A stretch of 64,000 bases of DNA, taken from Geoanaerobacter sp964528055 (GTDB taxonomy: Bacteria > Desulfobacterota > Desulfuromonadia > Geobacterales > DSM-12255). Below the pieces are notes generated by a model. That model was not told the DNA's origin. It saw only the letters and a list, made by a program, of their open reading frames with translations, and did not search any database. A program made the translations under genes and the position numbers. Below, piece after piece: positions 24,322 to 32,850 of the stretch (positions are counted from its first letter, which is position 1; every line of letters starts with the position of its first letter). The stretch spans positions 248,001 through 312,000 of the forward strand of contig CAZGQM010000001.1 in assembly GCA_964528055.1 (NCBI GenBank). The letters are read 5' to 3'.

Positions 24322-27300
24322 ATGGAAAGAGAATTCTATGTGGGATATAACATGAAACCACGAGCGATCTGGTTCATCTCACTATGTACTGCACTGTTTC
24401 TAGGGGGTGTGGCCCATGCTGCTCCGCAATACACCCTAACCTGTAGTTCCTGCCACGGGATGCCTCCCGTGGATGATCCTGCCGGGCGAATCCCGGCCAC
24501 TGGCGCCTTTAAAGGAAACCATTCATCACATCTCCCTGCCAGTGCAACAATTAACAATAACGGGAGCTACTGCCTCCCTTGCCACAATACAGCAAGTTAT
24601 ACAACCAGCCATATGACCGGGCAGATCAATCTTCAGGCTAACATCAACAGCTCGCCTTACCCTACAGTTGGTGGGCGTTATATGATTACCGGAGCTGCGG
24701 TCACCTTCAAGAACCAGACTTCGAATCCGGTTCTCGGTACCTGCGCTACAGTAAACTGCCACTTTGAGGCAGTAACCCCTCAGTGGGGATCAGCTGACTT
24801 CAGCGCTACAAATAGTTGTCAGTCCTGCCACTCTGCATCCACCGATTCAACTTCGCACGCCAAGCATTTTCTTTATTACAGCACTAATACCGGAAGGACC
24901 GACGCCTGCACCAAGTGCCACCCGAACTATGCTTCACCGCTTTCATTTCAGCATGCCACCAGTGCAGGAAATCGCGGCATTAAAGTACAGGTTTCCGGTG
25001 GCTCGTATGCAGGTGCAAACACCAGCTATCTCCCTAGCCAGAGCTTATCAAGGACTTTCGGGAGTTGCAGCTCAACCTATTGCCACTCGTCTGGCCAGGG
25101 TGACAACGCTAAAAAAGTTGCAGGCACCCTTTACAGGACGCAGAAATGGGGAGGCACTCCTCTTGACTGCGGAGGATGCCACAACAACATGGCAACCTTC
25201 GCCAATGCCAGTTCCGGCAGCCATGTGCGCCATGCCCAGACAGCCGGTGCCGGTTACACCTGCGATGTATGCCACGGCGCAAGCTATGGTAATGCAACTG
25301 TTCCACGCTCATCAGGTTCTACTCATGTGAACAGCAAGATCGATCTGGCCTTTACCGGAACCCGTGGAATCGACATCTCATATTCAAAATACTCTGCAAA
25401 TGGTTTTACCCCCGGTAAGGGGTACTATGGCACCTGCGGTTCCTCCACCGGCACATCCAACTGCCATGGCACCGGCAGACCGACCTGGGGCGCAACCAGT
25501 GCAGCTCCGGTCAATGGATTCCCTTATTCGGCCAACCAGTGCGAGAAATGTCACTCTTCCTTAACGACAACGATCACGCAAGCGGCGTTTTATGGCACTG
25601 CAATACCTAAGGTTACCTTAAATACAAATGCCCAGGTTGGCGCACACTTCAACCACCTCAGTACGAATACCAAACGGGTTTCCAATTCCGCGCACTGCAA
25701 TGACTGCCATACGATTCCTGCCAGCGTGAATGCGACAGGGCACCTTGACAAGGCAGGCAGCATCGTTACCTATAATTCCGGCTCTTTCGCCAATACCGGT
25801 GGCATACAGGCGACCTACAGCTCTTCCGTCAATCGCTGCGGAACCACCTATTGCCATGGAGGAACCCTGGCATCCAACAAGACCGCAACCGGTGCAACTC
25901 TCACAGCGTTGAAGCTCCACCCACAGTGGGATACCCCTATTCTGTCGGGAACCGTAGATACCGCCCCCTCAGCAGATGACTGCGGTCGCTGTCATGGCTT
26001 CCCGCCGCAGTCTGGCGGTCACACCAGCTATGCAACCAAGCCGCTGACTACAACAACAGCGTCGAATTGCAATACCTGTCACCCGGTATTTAATGCAAAC
26101 GCAGTCATTACTACAGCCGGACTCGGGCTGCATATCAACGGAAAACTGGACGGCGGCGTATCTTCAGGCGGTTCAGCATGCTACGGTTGTCATACCGCAT
26201 TCAATGCCATGAACAGCAGTACCACCTATTATCACCATGTACTTGACGATGCCACTCCCGACCAGGCACCCAATACCGGCGCATATCCGACCAGCACAAC
26301 TGCGCTTGCCTGCGTCAGCTGCCATACCGATCACAACTACTTCAACGCGAGCAAGGCGAGCAACCTCAGGAGCAACATTTCGTCTGCTGGTTCAGTCGTC
26401 GCAGCTTCAGATTATTCGTCCACATCTCCGGGCGGTATCTGCATATCCTGCCACAACACACAGTTGACAAAGGCGGCCGCTACCTTGCGCAACAATACCT
26501 TTGCCACAACGGTTGCCGTTGCCGTACCATTTACCGAGTATTCAGGTTCAGCGCATGAGTATGGGGTCACCTCTTCCTATGGGACCAGCAACTTCAGCGC
26601 AAACTGCTCCAAGTGCCACACTGACGAGCAGACCAAAGACAAGCAGACATCCACGAATAAGTTTGGTACCCACTACAGTGCTACAGCCAGCCTCCTTAAC
26701 CGGATGGGTGACGGTTCCAGCGATCTCGACTCAAAGGTCTGCTTCCGCTGCCACAGCCTCATAACAGATAACGTCTCCGGAACCAAAAAGAGCGCAAACA
26801 ATTTCGACTGGTTCGGTGGCCAGGCGATGAGCGCTCGGTCACAGGACACCTTTAACTCATTTTCAACGGCAACGAGGGTGTACAATCATAATGTCAACCT
26901 CTATCCCGGTTTGCACAAGCCGTCAATAACAGATGAAACCCTGGCATACATCTCAACCAACAAGCATGTCAGCTGCAATGATTGCCATGACCCGCATGCT
27001 GCCCGGTTCGGTCTCCATTCCACAGCAGGAGCCACCCGGACAACCCAGGCAACCACGCTTGCAAAAGTCTTGAGGGGTGCGACGGGAACGGTACCCACCT
27101 ATGGTGCAGGGAACTGGACAGCGGGAACACGGAGCTATGCAGCTCTTGCACCTGCAACAAAAGAGTACCAAATCTGCTTCAAGTGCCATTCAGGCGCCAA
27201 CACCAACGTCACAGCCTGGGGCAATAACACTACGTCAGGACCACAGTCATGGACAGACATCGGCCTCGAGTTCAGCCCGAACAATGCCTCGTATCACCCG

Positions 27301-27879
27301 GTTGTCGCTGCCATTGGAAATTCAAGCAGACTTAACGCCGCATACCTCAGCAACGGCTGGAAACCGGGCGACATGATGACCTGCTCTGACTGCCACGCCA
27401 CCGACTCCACGGCCTCCAAGGGTCCGCACGGCTCCTCGGTCAAGTGGATGCTGACAGGTGTCAACAAGGCATGGCCGTATACCACTGCAGCAGGCAACGG
27501 CAGCAGTGCAACAACCGGTTTTTACACCATTGCCACTGCAGGTGGCAACTCTACCAATGCAAACGGCCTGTTCTGCAAAAACTGCCATCCAGTAACCGGG
27601 ACAAACACATGGCATTCAAGCACTGATGTCACTGGCGGACAGCACGGAGGAAGTCAAGTCGTTGCTTCCTGCGTAGGATGCCATATCAGGGTTCCACATG
27701 GTGGTAAGGTCACACGTCTGCGAACAACCCAGAACGTTCCGGCCCGATACAAGGGGAACGGTTCATCATTTGCTAACGTTTGGGTCAGTGTGCCACCTCC
27801 AGGGACGGCATTCAGCCAGACTGCATTTACCTGCACTTCACAGCACACCAGTGGTACAGGTACTCAGGAATCCTGGTAA
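24322..27879 (+). CDS. giant multiheme c-type cytochrome C (23 standard haem motifs plus odd ones)
   Basis: A 1185-residue exported cytochrome with signal sequence near residues 11-34 (IWFISLCTALFLGGVAHA). I count 20 CxxCH and 3 CX4CH (CATVNCH, CSSTYCH, CGTTYCH). One further site reads C-X8-CH (CGSSTGTSNCH) where the module would have CX4CH, and the C-terminus has CTSQH, as if the second haem Cys were Gln. The N-terminal 180 residues match cytochrome B; the rest differs. I chose the ATG at 24322 because AAGGAG lies 6 bases upstream; an ATG 30 bases later would start directly at the signal peptide. Likely secreted, role in electron transfer. Confidence 0.92.
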   Translation: MEREFYVGYNMKPRAIWFISLCTALFLGGVAHAAPQYTLTCSSCHGMPPVDDPAGRIPATGAFKGNHSSHLPASATINNNGSYCLPCHNTASYTTSHMTGQINLQANINSSPYPTVGGRYMITGAAVTFKNQTSNPVLGTCATVNCHFEAVTPQWGSADFSATNSCQSCHSASTDSTSHAKHFLYYSTNTGRTDACTKCHPNYASPLSFQHATSAGNRGIKVQVSGGSYAGANTSYLPSQSLSRTFGSCSSTYCHSSGQGDNAKKVAGTLYRTQKWGGTPLDCGGCHNNMATFANASSGSHVRHAQTAGAGYTCDVCHGASYGNATVPRSSGSTHVNSKIDLAFTGTRGIDISYSKYSANGFTPGKGYYGTCGSSTGTSNCHGTGRPTWGATSAAPVNGFPYSANQCEKCHSSLTTTITQAAFYGTAIPKVTLNTNAQVGAHFNHLSTNTKRVSNSAHCNDCHTIPASVNATGHLDKAGSIVTYNSGSFANTGGIQATYSSSVNRCGTTYCHGGTLASNKTATGATLTALKLHPQWDTPILSGTVDTAPSADDCGRCHGFPPQSGGHTSYATKPLTTTTASNCNTCHPVFNANAVITTAGLGLHINGKLDGGVSSGGSACYGCHTAFNAMNSSTTYYHHVLDDATPDQAPNTGAYPTSTTALACVSCHTDHNYFNASKASNLRSNISSAGSVVAASDYSSTSPGGICISCHNTQLTKAAATLRNNTFATTVAVAVPFTEYSGSAHEYGVTSSYGTSNFSANCSKCHTDEQTKDKQTSTNKFGTHYSATASLLNRMGDGSSDLDSKVCFRCHSLITDNVSGTKKSANNFDWFGGQAMSARSQDTFNSFSTATRVYNHNVNLYPGLHKPSITDETLAYISTNKHVSCNDCHDPHAARFGLHSTAGATRTTQATTLAKVLRGATGTVPTYGAGNWTAGTRSYAALAPATKEYQICFKCHSGANTNVTAWGNNTTSGPQSWTDIGLEFSPNNASYHPVVAAIGNSSRLNAAYLSNGWKPGDMMTCSDCHATDSTASKGPHGSSVKWMLTGVNKAWPYTTAAGNGSSATTGFYTIATAGGNSTNANGLFCKNCHPVTGTNTWHSSTDVTGGQHGGSQVVASCVGCHIRVPHGGKVTRLRTTQNVPARYKGNGSSFANVWVSVPPPGTAFSQTAFTCTSQHTSGTGTQESW

Positions 27880-27906
27880 TCTTACATCGTAATTTCGTCT
27901 GACCAA

Positions 27907-27940
27907 GAACGCCGGGGGGGAACCTCCGGCGTTCGCTTTG
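27907..27940 (+). terminator. rho-independent terminator after cytochrome C
   Basis: A perfect 9-base stem, GAACGCCGG (27907-27915) and CCGGCGTTC (27926-27934), is followed by GCTTTGTA. It lies 28 bases after the stop codon. Confidence 0.7.
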
Positions 27941-27975
27941 TATTAACCGTATGAACTCTCCATAGAGGTGTGATG

Positions 27976-28605
27976 ATGAAAAGAACCGGCATTTTTGCTG
28001 CTCTCTGTGTTACATTGATAACCGGTTGTGAAGGGAAATCACCTGCAACGCAGAACAGCAGTCCGACAGGGCAGCCTGCTCCCCAGCAATCCTCACCTCC
28101 AGTACCCGGTCAGACAAAGCAGCCGACATTACCCGTGAATGAAAAACCTGCGTCATCCAGCAATGAAGCGGTTGTAAAGGATACCGTAAAGAGGTATACC
28201 CAGCTCCTCTCCGAGGGGTATAAAACCCTTAATATGAACCCTCTCCAGGAGGTCGCGACTGCGGAACTGGCTGAAAAGGCCTATTATCATATGTCGGCAA
28301 TCGGTGAAGGGAGCACCCGGATGATATCGAAGCTCAAGAGCATCGATTTCATCGAGACAGGATTTTCTTCTGCTAAAAGCAGCCGTGTGGTGACCAAAGA
28401 GATCTGGGATTTTTATTATACCGAGCTGAAGACCGGCGCTCGGGGCAACGAACTGAAGGATTACGAATACACGGTTGTGTATACGCTTGAGCTGCAGAAA
28501 AACCGATGGATCATCACCAACATCGCAGCAACCGGCGAAGACCGCAAAGAGATGCCTTCGTGGGATACGATCATTAAGGAGCGGAGGAAGCAGGTTGCCA
28601 AATGA
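27976..28605 (+). CDS. lipoprotein of unknown function
   Basis: A 209-residue protein with a lipoprotein signal (LITGC lipobox, acylated Cys about residue 18), then a Pro/Ser/Gln-rich linker (about 22-60) and a globular domain of about 140 residues with no cysteine or haem motif. I do not recognise the domain. Several start codons are adjacent (GTG 27970, ATG 27973, ATG 27976); GAGGTG lies 5 bases before the last. Position between the cytochromes and the maturation genes suggests an accessory role in the envelope. It overlaps the next gene by 11 bases. Confidence 0.75.
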   Translation: MKRTGIFAALCVTLITGCEGKSPATQNSSPTGQPAPQQSSPPVPGQTKQPTLPVNEKPASSSNEAVVKDTVKRYTQLLSEGYKTLNMNPLQEVATAELAEKAYYHMSAIGEGSTRMISKLKSIDFIETGFSSAKSSRVVTKEIWDFYYTELKTGARGNELKDYEYTVVYTLELQKNRWIITNIAATGEDRKEMPSWDTIIKERRKQVAK

Positions 28606-29365
28606 AACGACCGGCTGCAATAATGCGGGCTTTGCCATGAACCTTGCAGTATCCGCACTGGTACTGTTTTCTTCTCTACTCTTGATGAGTGCCCTCGACT
28701 CATACGGGAAAAGCAGGAGAGTCACGGGGCCACACGGAAGGGTCGATTCGACTGTTGTACGAAAGCAGCTTATCAGTAACTCCGTCGATGCATACCGGAT
28801 CTGGAAGGATGCAGGGTATCGCGGCCGGACTGTGTTGTTTGTTACCGACAGCTGGGAGAGTTTCAAGCCGCATCTGCCGGAAAGCGAACCGGTTTCCCGC
28901 CCCTACCCCCTGTCACTCTTCAACCTCGCACAACTCAACGAACAGTCATATCTTGATGACAGGACATTTCCTTATGTCGCTTCTCTTAACGGCATACTGA
29001 GGTCGATGGTTGCGCTCAGGTCAGCAGCCGACTACGAGCGACTGATTGATAAAGCCGCCAAAGCAAAGGATTATTCAATGACAGGTACATCTCTGTATTA
29101 TCCTTTTGAGGGGCTTCCTCGCACTTTCACCGTATCAGTCGACAATATTAGTACCAAAGAGCCTCTACTAATGTTTGTCGGGGCCTCATATTTCAAAGAG
29201 GCTGAACCGGATGCACTGTACAAGGGTATCAACTCTTCCGGCATTCAGGCTGACAGCATTCTGCTCTGCAAGGAGAGCGGCAACGAGAAGGTGACTGACG
29301 CCGAGCTCCGCAAGCTTGACAGGTTTGCCGTTCTGATCGGTATGAACCCTGCGAAACTGAACTGA
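28595..29365 (+). CDS. membrane-anchored protein of unknown function
   Basis: A 256-residue protein with an N-terminal anchor (about 15-35) and a mainly polar remainder, probably periplasmic. No known motif. I chose TTG at 28595 because GGAGGA lies 6 bases before it; an ATG 45 bases later, right at the hydrophobic segment, is a weaker option. It overlaps the lipoprotein gene by 11 bases and lies 8 bases before the glycosyltransferase gene, so these three probably form one unit. Confidence 0.65.
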   Translation: MPNETTGCNNAGFAMNLAVSALVLFSSLLLMSALDSYGKSRRVTGPHGRVDSTVVRKQLISNSVDAYRIWKDAGYRGRTVLFVTDSWESFKPHLPESEPVSRPYPLSLFNLAQLNEQSYLDDRTFPYVASLNGILRSMVALRSAADYERLIDKAAKAKDYSMTGTSLYYPFEGLPRTFTVSVDNISTKEPLLMFVGASYFKEAEPDALYKGINSSGIQADSILLCKESGNEKVTDAELRKLDRFAVLIGMNPAKLN

Positions 29366-29373
29366 CAGCCTAC

Positions 29374-30693
29374 GTGAATACGCCAAGCCTTCCCAACCGC
29401 TTTCCTCTGCACCTTCTAGCCGTTTCCGCATTCGGCCTTTTCCTGCTCCTCTTTCAGATCCGATCGCAGCCGGTCTCTCCCGATGACTACATGGTTGCCT
29501 TGTCCGCTATCAATTATATGGAATCAGGGCAGTTTGGCCCTACCATGTGGAATCACCCGGAGCTGCGAAACATTCTTGTATATTTTTCGATGTATTACCT
29601 CGGGACTGGGGTTTTGGGGGTCAAGGGGTGGAGCCTGCTCTTCGGGGCCATCTGCATTCCTTTGACCGGAGTTGTGGCGCGAAAGTTTACATCGGATGAC
29701 CGAACGGCTCTGCTGGCTGCCTTTCTCATGGCGATAGATCCTCTTGCCATAGATTTTTCCCGACAGGCAATAAACGATGTCTATCTTGCGTTTTTCCCGC
29801 TACTCGGACTATACATGGCATTCAGATTCATGGAAACGGGGGGACGCTTACAGCTGATTGGTTCCGGAATATGCTTCGGACTTGGGCTCGCCTCAAAATG
29901 GAGCGCCATCTTCCCGCTTCTGGTGACACTTGCGATGCTCATCAACAATTTATATGATAAAACCGGCTGCAGCATCAGGAACAGGGTTTCAGGTTGCATT
30001 CATGCAGTCGTATTGTTGACGATTCTACCTGTGACGGTGTATCTTCTGACATTCATCCCGTGGTTTGGCCGGGGATATTCCATGACGGAGTGGCTGACTC
30101 TTCAGAAGAGCATGTACCTGGAAACTGCACAACATAGTGGCTACAAGCCGAAAAGCTGGGATGACAGGGACAACCGTGCCTGGAAATGGTTCATCGTTCC
30201 GTTTCCGAAGTATGTTGATCCGTTCGTGAATATGGATGTGGCGGGAGAAGATGTGCCGCTGAGCGAGTGGAAAACCGACAAGAACATGTCGATTGTTCTG
30301 GGTGTGGGTAACCCTCTGGTCTGGATGCTGGTTCTTCCTGCGGCATTTTTTGCTGCTTGGAGAGGTTTCAGAACTCGGCAGAAGTGGCTTTCGTATATGG
30401 CGGCGCTGTTTTTCATCTCATATCTGCCTCTTGCGCTTACTGCACGCCCGATCTGGATGAATACCGCACTTTCGGTTCTCCCGTTCGCCCTGATTCCCGT
30501 TGCCTGGCTGGTCTGCACGGTTTATGATTCAGTGCCGCGGTACCGGCCGGCAATAAAGGGGTACGTCTGCCTGATACTGATCAGTTCGATGCTTCTGTAT
30601 CCGCTTGCTATCGGTAAGGGGCTCAAGATTCCGGTTATCCGCGACTACCTTCAGCACCGGTTCATGCCGAAAGCGGGACACAATGCGCGGTAA
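29374..30693 (+). CDS. GT39-like membrane glycosyltransferase (protein O-mannosyltransferase type)
   Basis: A 439-residue multi-pass membrane protein with about ten helices. An acidic pair (SPDDY, about residues 35-39) sits in the first periplasmic loop, as in GT39/ArnT-type enzymes that use polyprenyl-phosphate sugars, and the segments AIDPLAIDFSRQ and GLGLASKWSAIFPL are typical of that group. It could add sugar to exported proteins or lipids. Its place between the cytochromes and the haem lyase genes makes the secreted proteins candidate targets. The start is GTG at 29374 with a weak ribosome site, so coupling to the upstream gene is likely. Confidence 0.78.
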   Translation: MNTPSLPNRFPLHLLAVSAFGLFLLLFQIRSQPVSPDDYMVALSAINYMESGQFGPTMWNHPELRNILVYFSMYYLGTGVLGVKGWSLLFGAICIPLTGVVARKFTSDDRTALLAAFLMAIDPLAIDFSRQAINDVYLAFFPLLGLYMAFRFMETGGRLQLIGSGICFGLGLASKWSAIFPLLVTLAMLINNLYDKTGCSIRNRVSGCIHAVVLLTILPVTVYLLTFIPWFGRGYSMTEWLTLQKSMYLETAQHSGYKPKSWDDRDNRAWKWFIVPFPKYVDPFVNMDVAGEDVPLSEWKTDKNMSIVLGVGNPLVWMLVLPAAFFAAWRGFRTRQKWLSYMAALFFISYLPLALTARPIWMNTALSVLPFALIPVAWLVCTVYDSVPRYRPAIKGYVCLILISSMLLYPLAIGKGLKIPVIRDYLQHRFMPKAGHNAR

Positions 30694-30704
30694 CGTTATC
30701 TCTT

Positions 30705-32051
30705 ATGCCTGAAATAAGAATTATCGTGAAAATCAAGCGGTTCTTCCTTTCGCCTGCGACATTTCTTGTGCTTATTGCTCTGGCCTTGCTTGCAATGTCT
30801 ATAAGCATTTATGTCCCGCAATCTTTCATGACCTCCCCGGAAGCTCTCACAGCCTGGCAGAGCGACTACCCCGGATTTGCTCCAGTAGCTGAAAAGCTCG
30901 GACTTATGAGGGTTTACACTCATCCTGCCTTTATCGCGATACTGGCATGCTTTGTAGTCTCCCTTTCCCTTTCATGCTGGAACCAGATAAAACTCGCGCG
31001 GCAAAGAACATTTTCGGATATGGCGCGGCAAACCGGTGACACGTTCGGATCGTCCTGTACGATGGAAGAGCTTTCCGCTATACTGCTCGCACGGCGCTAC
31101 CTCAGGATCACTGCTTCGGATGGTGTCAGATTTGTCAGGAACCCTTGGGGCTACTGGGGTAATGTTCTGGTTCATTTCGGCATCCTGACGGTCATTGTCG
31201 CCTCTTTATGGGTTGCGTTGACCCAGCAACGGGGTAAAACATTCATCATTGAAGGTCAGACGTTCTATCGCGGCGCAGAGTGGCTTGCCACTGAAACTGG
31301 ATTGCTTGCAGGGCCACTGATTCTGGATGAAGATATCCGTATTGATAAGGTTGCAGTTGACTATAGCCAGACATCTGCAGTCAGCAGGATTGCATCATCA
31401 CTGGCATTCTTTGACAAGGATGGGAAGGAAACCCGTGGAGAGGCGGAGGTCAATTCCATCCTTACGCACGATGGGCTGAGGATCTATCAGGGGATGGAGT
31501 TCGGACTCGCATTCTCTCTTGAAATTGAAGCCCCTGACGGGAACATCGGAAGACATCGATTGATGGTCATGCACCCGAAAAGTCCGGACAAGGCCAGTTA
31601 TGCCGATTTCAAGGAGATTCTTGGCGCTGGCCGACTGCTCCGGGCCAAATATTTTGCCGAGGCCGACAGGTCATCGCTGCGAGGGGAAAACCCATTGCTG
31701 ACGTTACGCATCGACGATAATGGCCGTGAACTCGGGCAGGTGTCCCTTACAGCCGGGGGCGAGGGGGAGATAGCCGGATACCGCATCCGCCTCGCTCAGG
31801 TAAACCGGTGGACAGGGTTGTTGATGGTGAAGTTTTTCGGGCTCAGTGGGGTGGTTTTCGGATTCGTAATTATATGCCTTGGGCCCGTTCTGCATTATTT
31901 TACCCCTCCCAGGGAGGTAACTGCCCGGATTACGCCGGAGGGGGTTTCCGTAAGCTTCAGGGCCATCCAGTTCAGTGAATTCTATACCCCGGAGTTCGAA
32001 GAGATAAAACAATTACTGAGTGGGAAAGGAAATCATGGACAAGCAGGCTGA
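30705..32051 (+). CDS. resB: cytochrome c maturation protein CcsB (ResB family), copy 1
   Basis: A 448-residue ResB-family protein, one half of the system II haem lyase at the inner membrane. It has N-terminal helices at about 13-32 and 73-92, a helix with the conserved His (WGNVLVHFGIL, about 150-165), a large periplasmic domain, and a last helix at about 375-395. ResB and CcsA together move haem across the membrane and attach it to CxxCH motifs. The length is normal. The stop overlaps the CcsA gene by 17 bases. Gene symbol is by family. Confidence 0.9.
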   Translation: MPEIRIIVKIKRFFLSPATFLVLIALALLAMSISIYVPQSFMTSPEALTAWQSDYPGFAPVAEKLGLMRVYTHPAFIAILACFVVSLSLSCWNQIKLARQRTFSDMARQTGDTFGSSCTMEELSAILLARRYLRITASDGVRFVRNPWGYWGNVLVHFGILTVIVASLWVALTQQRGKTFIIEGQTFYRGAEWLATETGLLAGPLILDEDIRIDKVAVDYSQTSAVSRIASSLAFFDKDGKETRGEAEVNSILTHDGLRIYQGMEFGLAFSLEIEAPDGNIGRHRLMVMHPKSPDKASYADFKEILGAGRLLRAKYFAEADRSSLRGENPLLTLRIDDNGRELGQVSLTAGGEGEIAGYRIRLAQVNRWTGLLMVKFFGLSGVVFGFVIICLGPVLHYFTPPREVTARITPEGVSVSFRAIQFSEFYTPEFEEIKQLLSGKGNHGQAG

Positions 32052-32847
32052 GATATACATTGCGCTGACCTGGCTGGCGGTCTTTCTCTACGTGCTGGCA
32101 ACTATCGCCAATACTGCTGGAGTGGTCTTCAAAAAAGAGGAATGGGAAAGGAAAAACATCTGGCCTGCATCTGCCGGTCTGATAGTTCATACGGCTGCAA
32201 TCGCCTACTGGTGGATAGTAGTGGGTCATGGCCCGTATATGGCGCAGAGCGAAGTTCTCTCCTCTGACGCCTGGGTGGGGATTGCAACCTATCTTGTCAT
32301 GGTCCGCTATTTCCCTGCAATCCGTACAGTCAGCATGGTCGTGTACCCTGCTGCTTTCCTGGTTCTGGCGCTCTCCGTAATGTACAACCCCGGCGTACGA
32401 TCGCTCCCCCCAACATTCGGAACAGTCTGGTTGTTCTTCCATATCGGATTCTACAAGATCGCTCTCGGGACACTGCTCATTGCGCTAGCTTTTTCTGTGT
32501 TTTACCTTATGAAGTGCAGGTCTGATTATCCTAAGTGGCTTGATACACGACTGCCGGAGCTGCAACTCATTGATCTTTACGCATACCGCTTTACAGGGTT
32601 CGGATTTGTCTTCTGGGGTATTGGCATGCTGGCTGGCAGCATCTGGGCCTTCAAGTCACTTGGTCGTTACTGGGCATGGGACCCTCTTGAAACCTGGTCA
32701 CTGATAACGTGGTTCCTGTTCGGAGGATACCTGCATCTGCGGCGTTTCTTCAATCTGAGCGGCAAACGTGCGGCGTGGTTCTTTATATTCTGTTTCATAA
32801 TTTCCCTGATTGCCCAGTTTTTCCCGCATCAGGGTTATCTGAGCTGA
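32035..32847 (+). CDS. resC: cytochrome c maturation protein CcsA (ResC family), copy 1
   Basis: A 270-residue membrane protein with about eight helices. It carries a near-canonical WWD haem-handling motif (W204...RYW213-A-W215-D216-P-L-E-T-W221). Candidate haem-ligand histidines are H136 (FFHIGFYK), H234 (GYLHLRR) and H265. It forms the haem lyase with the preceding ResB. I chose the ATG at 32035 because AAAGGA lies just upstream. Compare with copy 2 at 34127-34936, whose motif is much altered. Confidence 0.93.
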   Translation: MDKQAEIYIALTWLAVFLYVLATIANTAGVVFKKEEWERKNIWPASAGLIVHTAAIAYWWIVVGHGPYMAQSEVLSSDAWVGIATYLVMVRYFPAIRTVSMVVYPAAFLVLALSVMYNPGVRSLPPTFGTVWLFFHIGFYKIALGTLLIALAFSVFYLMKCRSDYPKWLDTRLPELQLIDLYAYRFTGFGFVFWGIGMLAGSIWAFKSLGRYWAWDPLETWSLITWFLFGGYLHLRRFFNLSGKRAAWFFIFCFIISLIAQFFPHQGYLS

Positions 32848-32850
32848 CAG

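Noticed and set aside
17474..27879. Repetitive DNA in the cytochrome genes as a possible CRISPR array
   Set aside because: The repeats are irregular codons for CxxCH motifs within open reading frames, with no constant spacer length.
28153..28866. Minus-strand open frame (237 codons) opposite the lipoprotein and the anchored protein
   Set aside because: The plus-strand genes have good ribosome sites and export signals, and overlap neatly; the reverse frame has neither.
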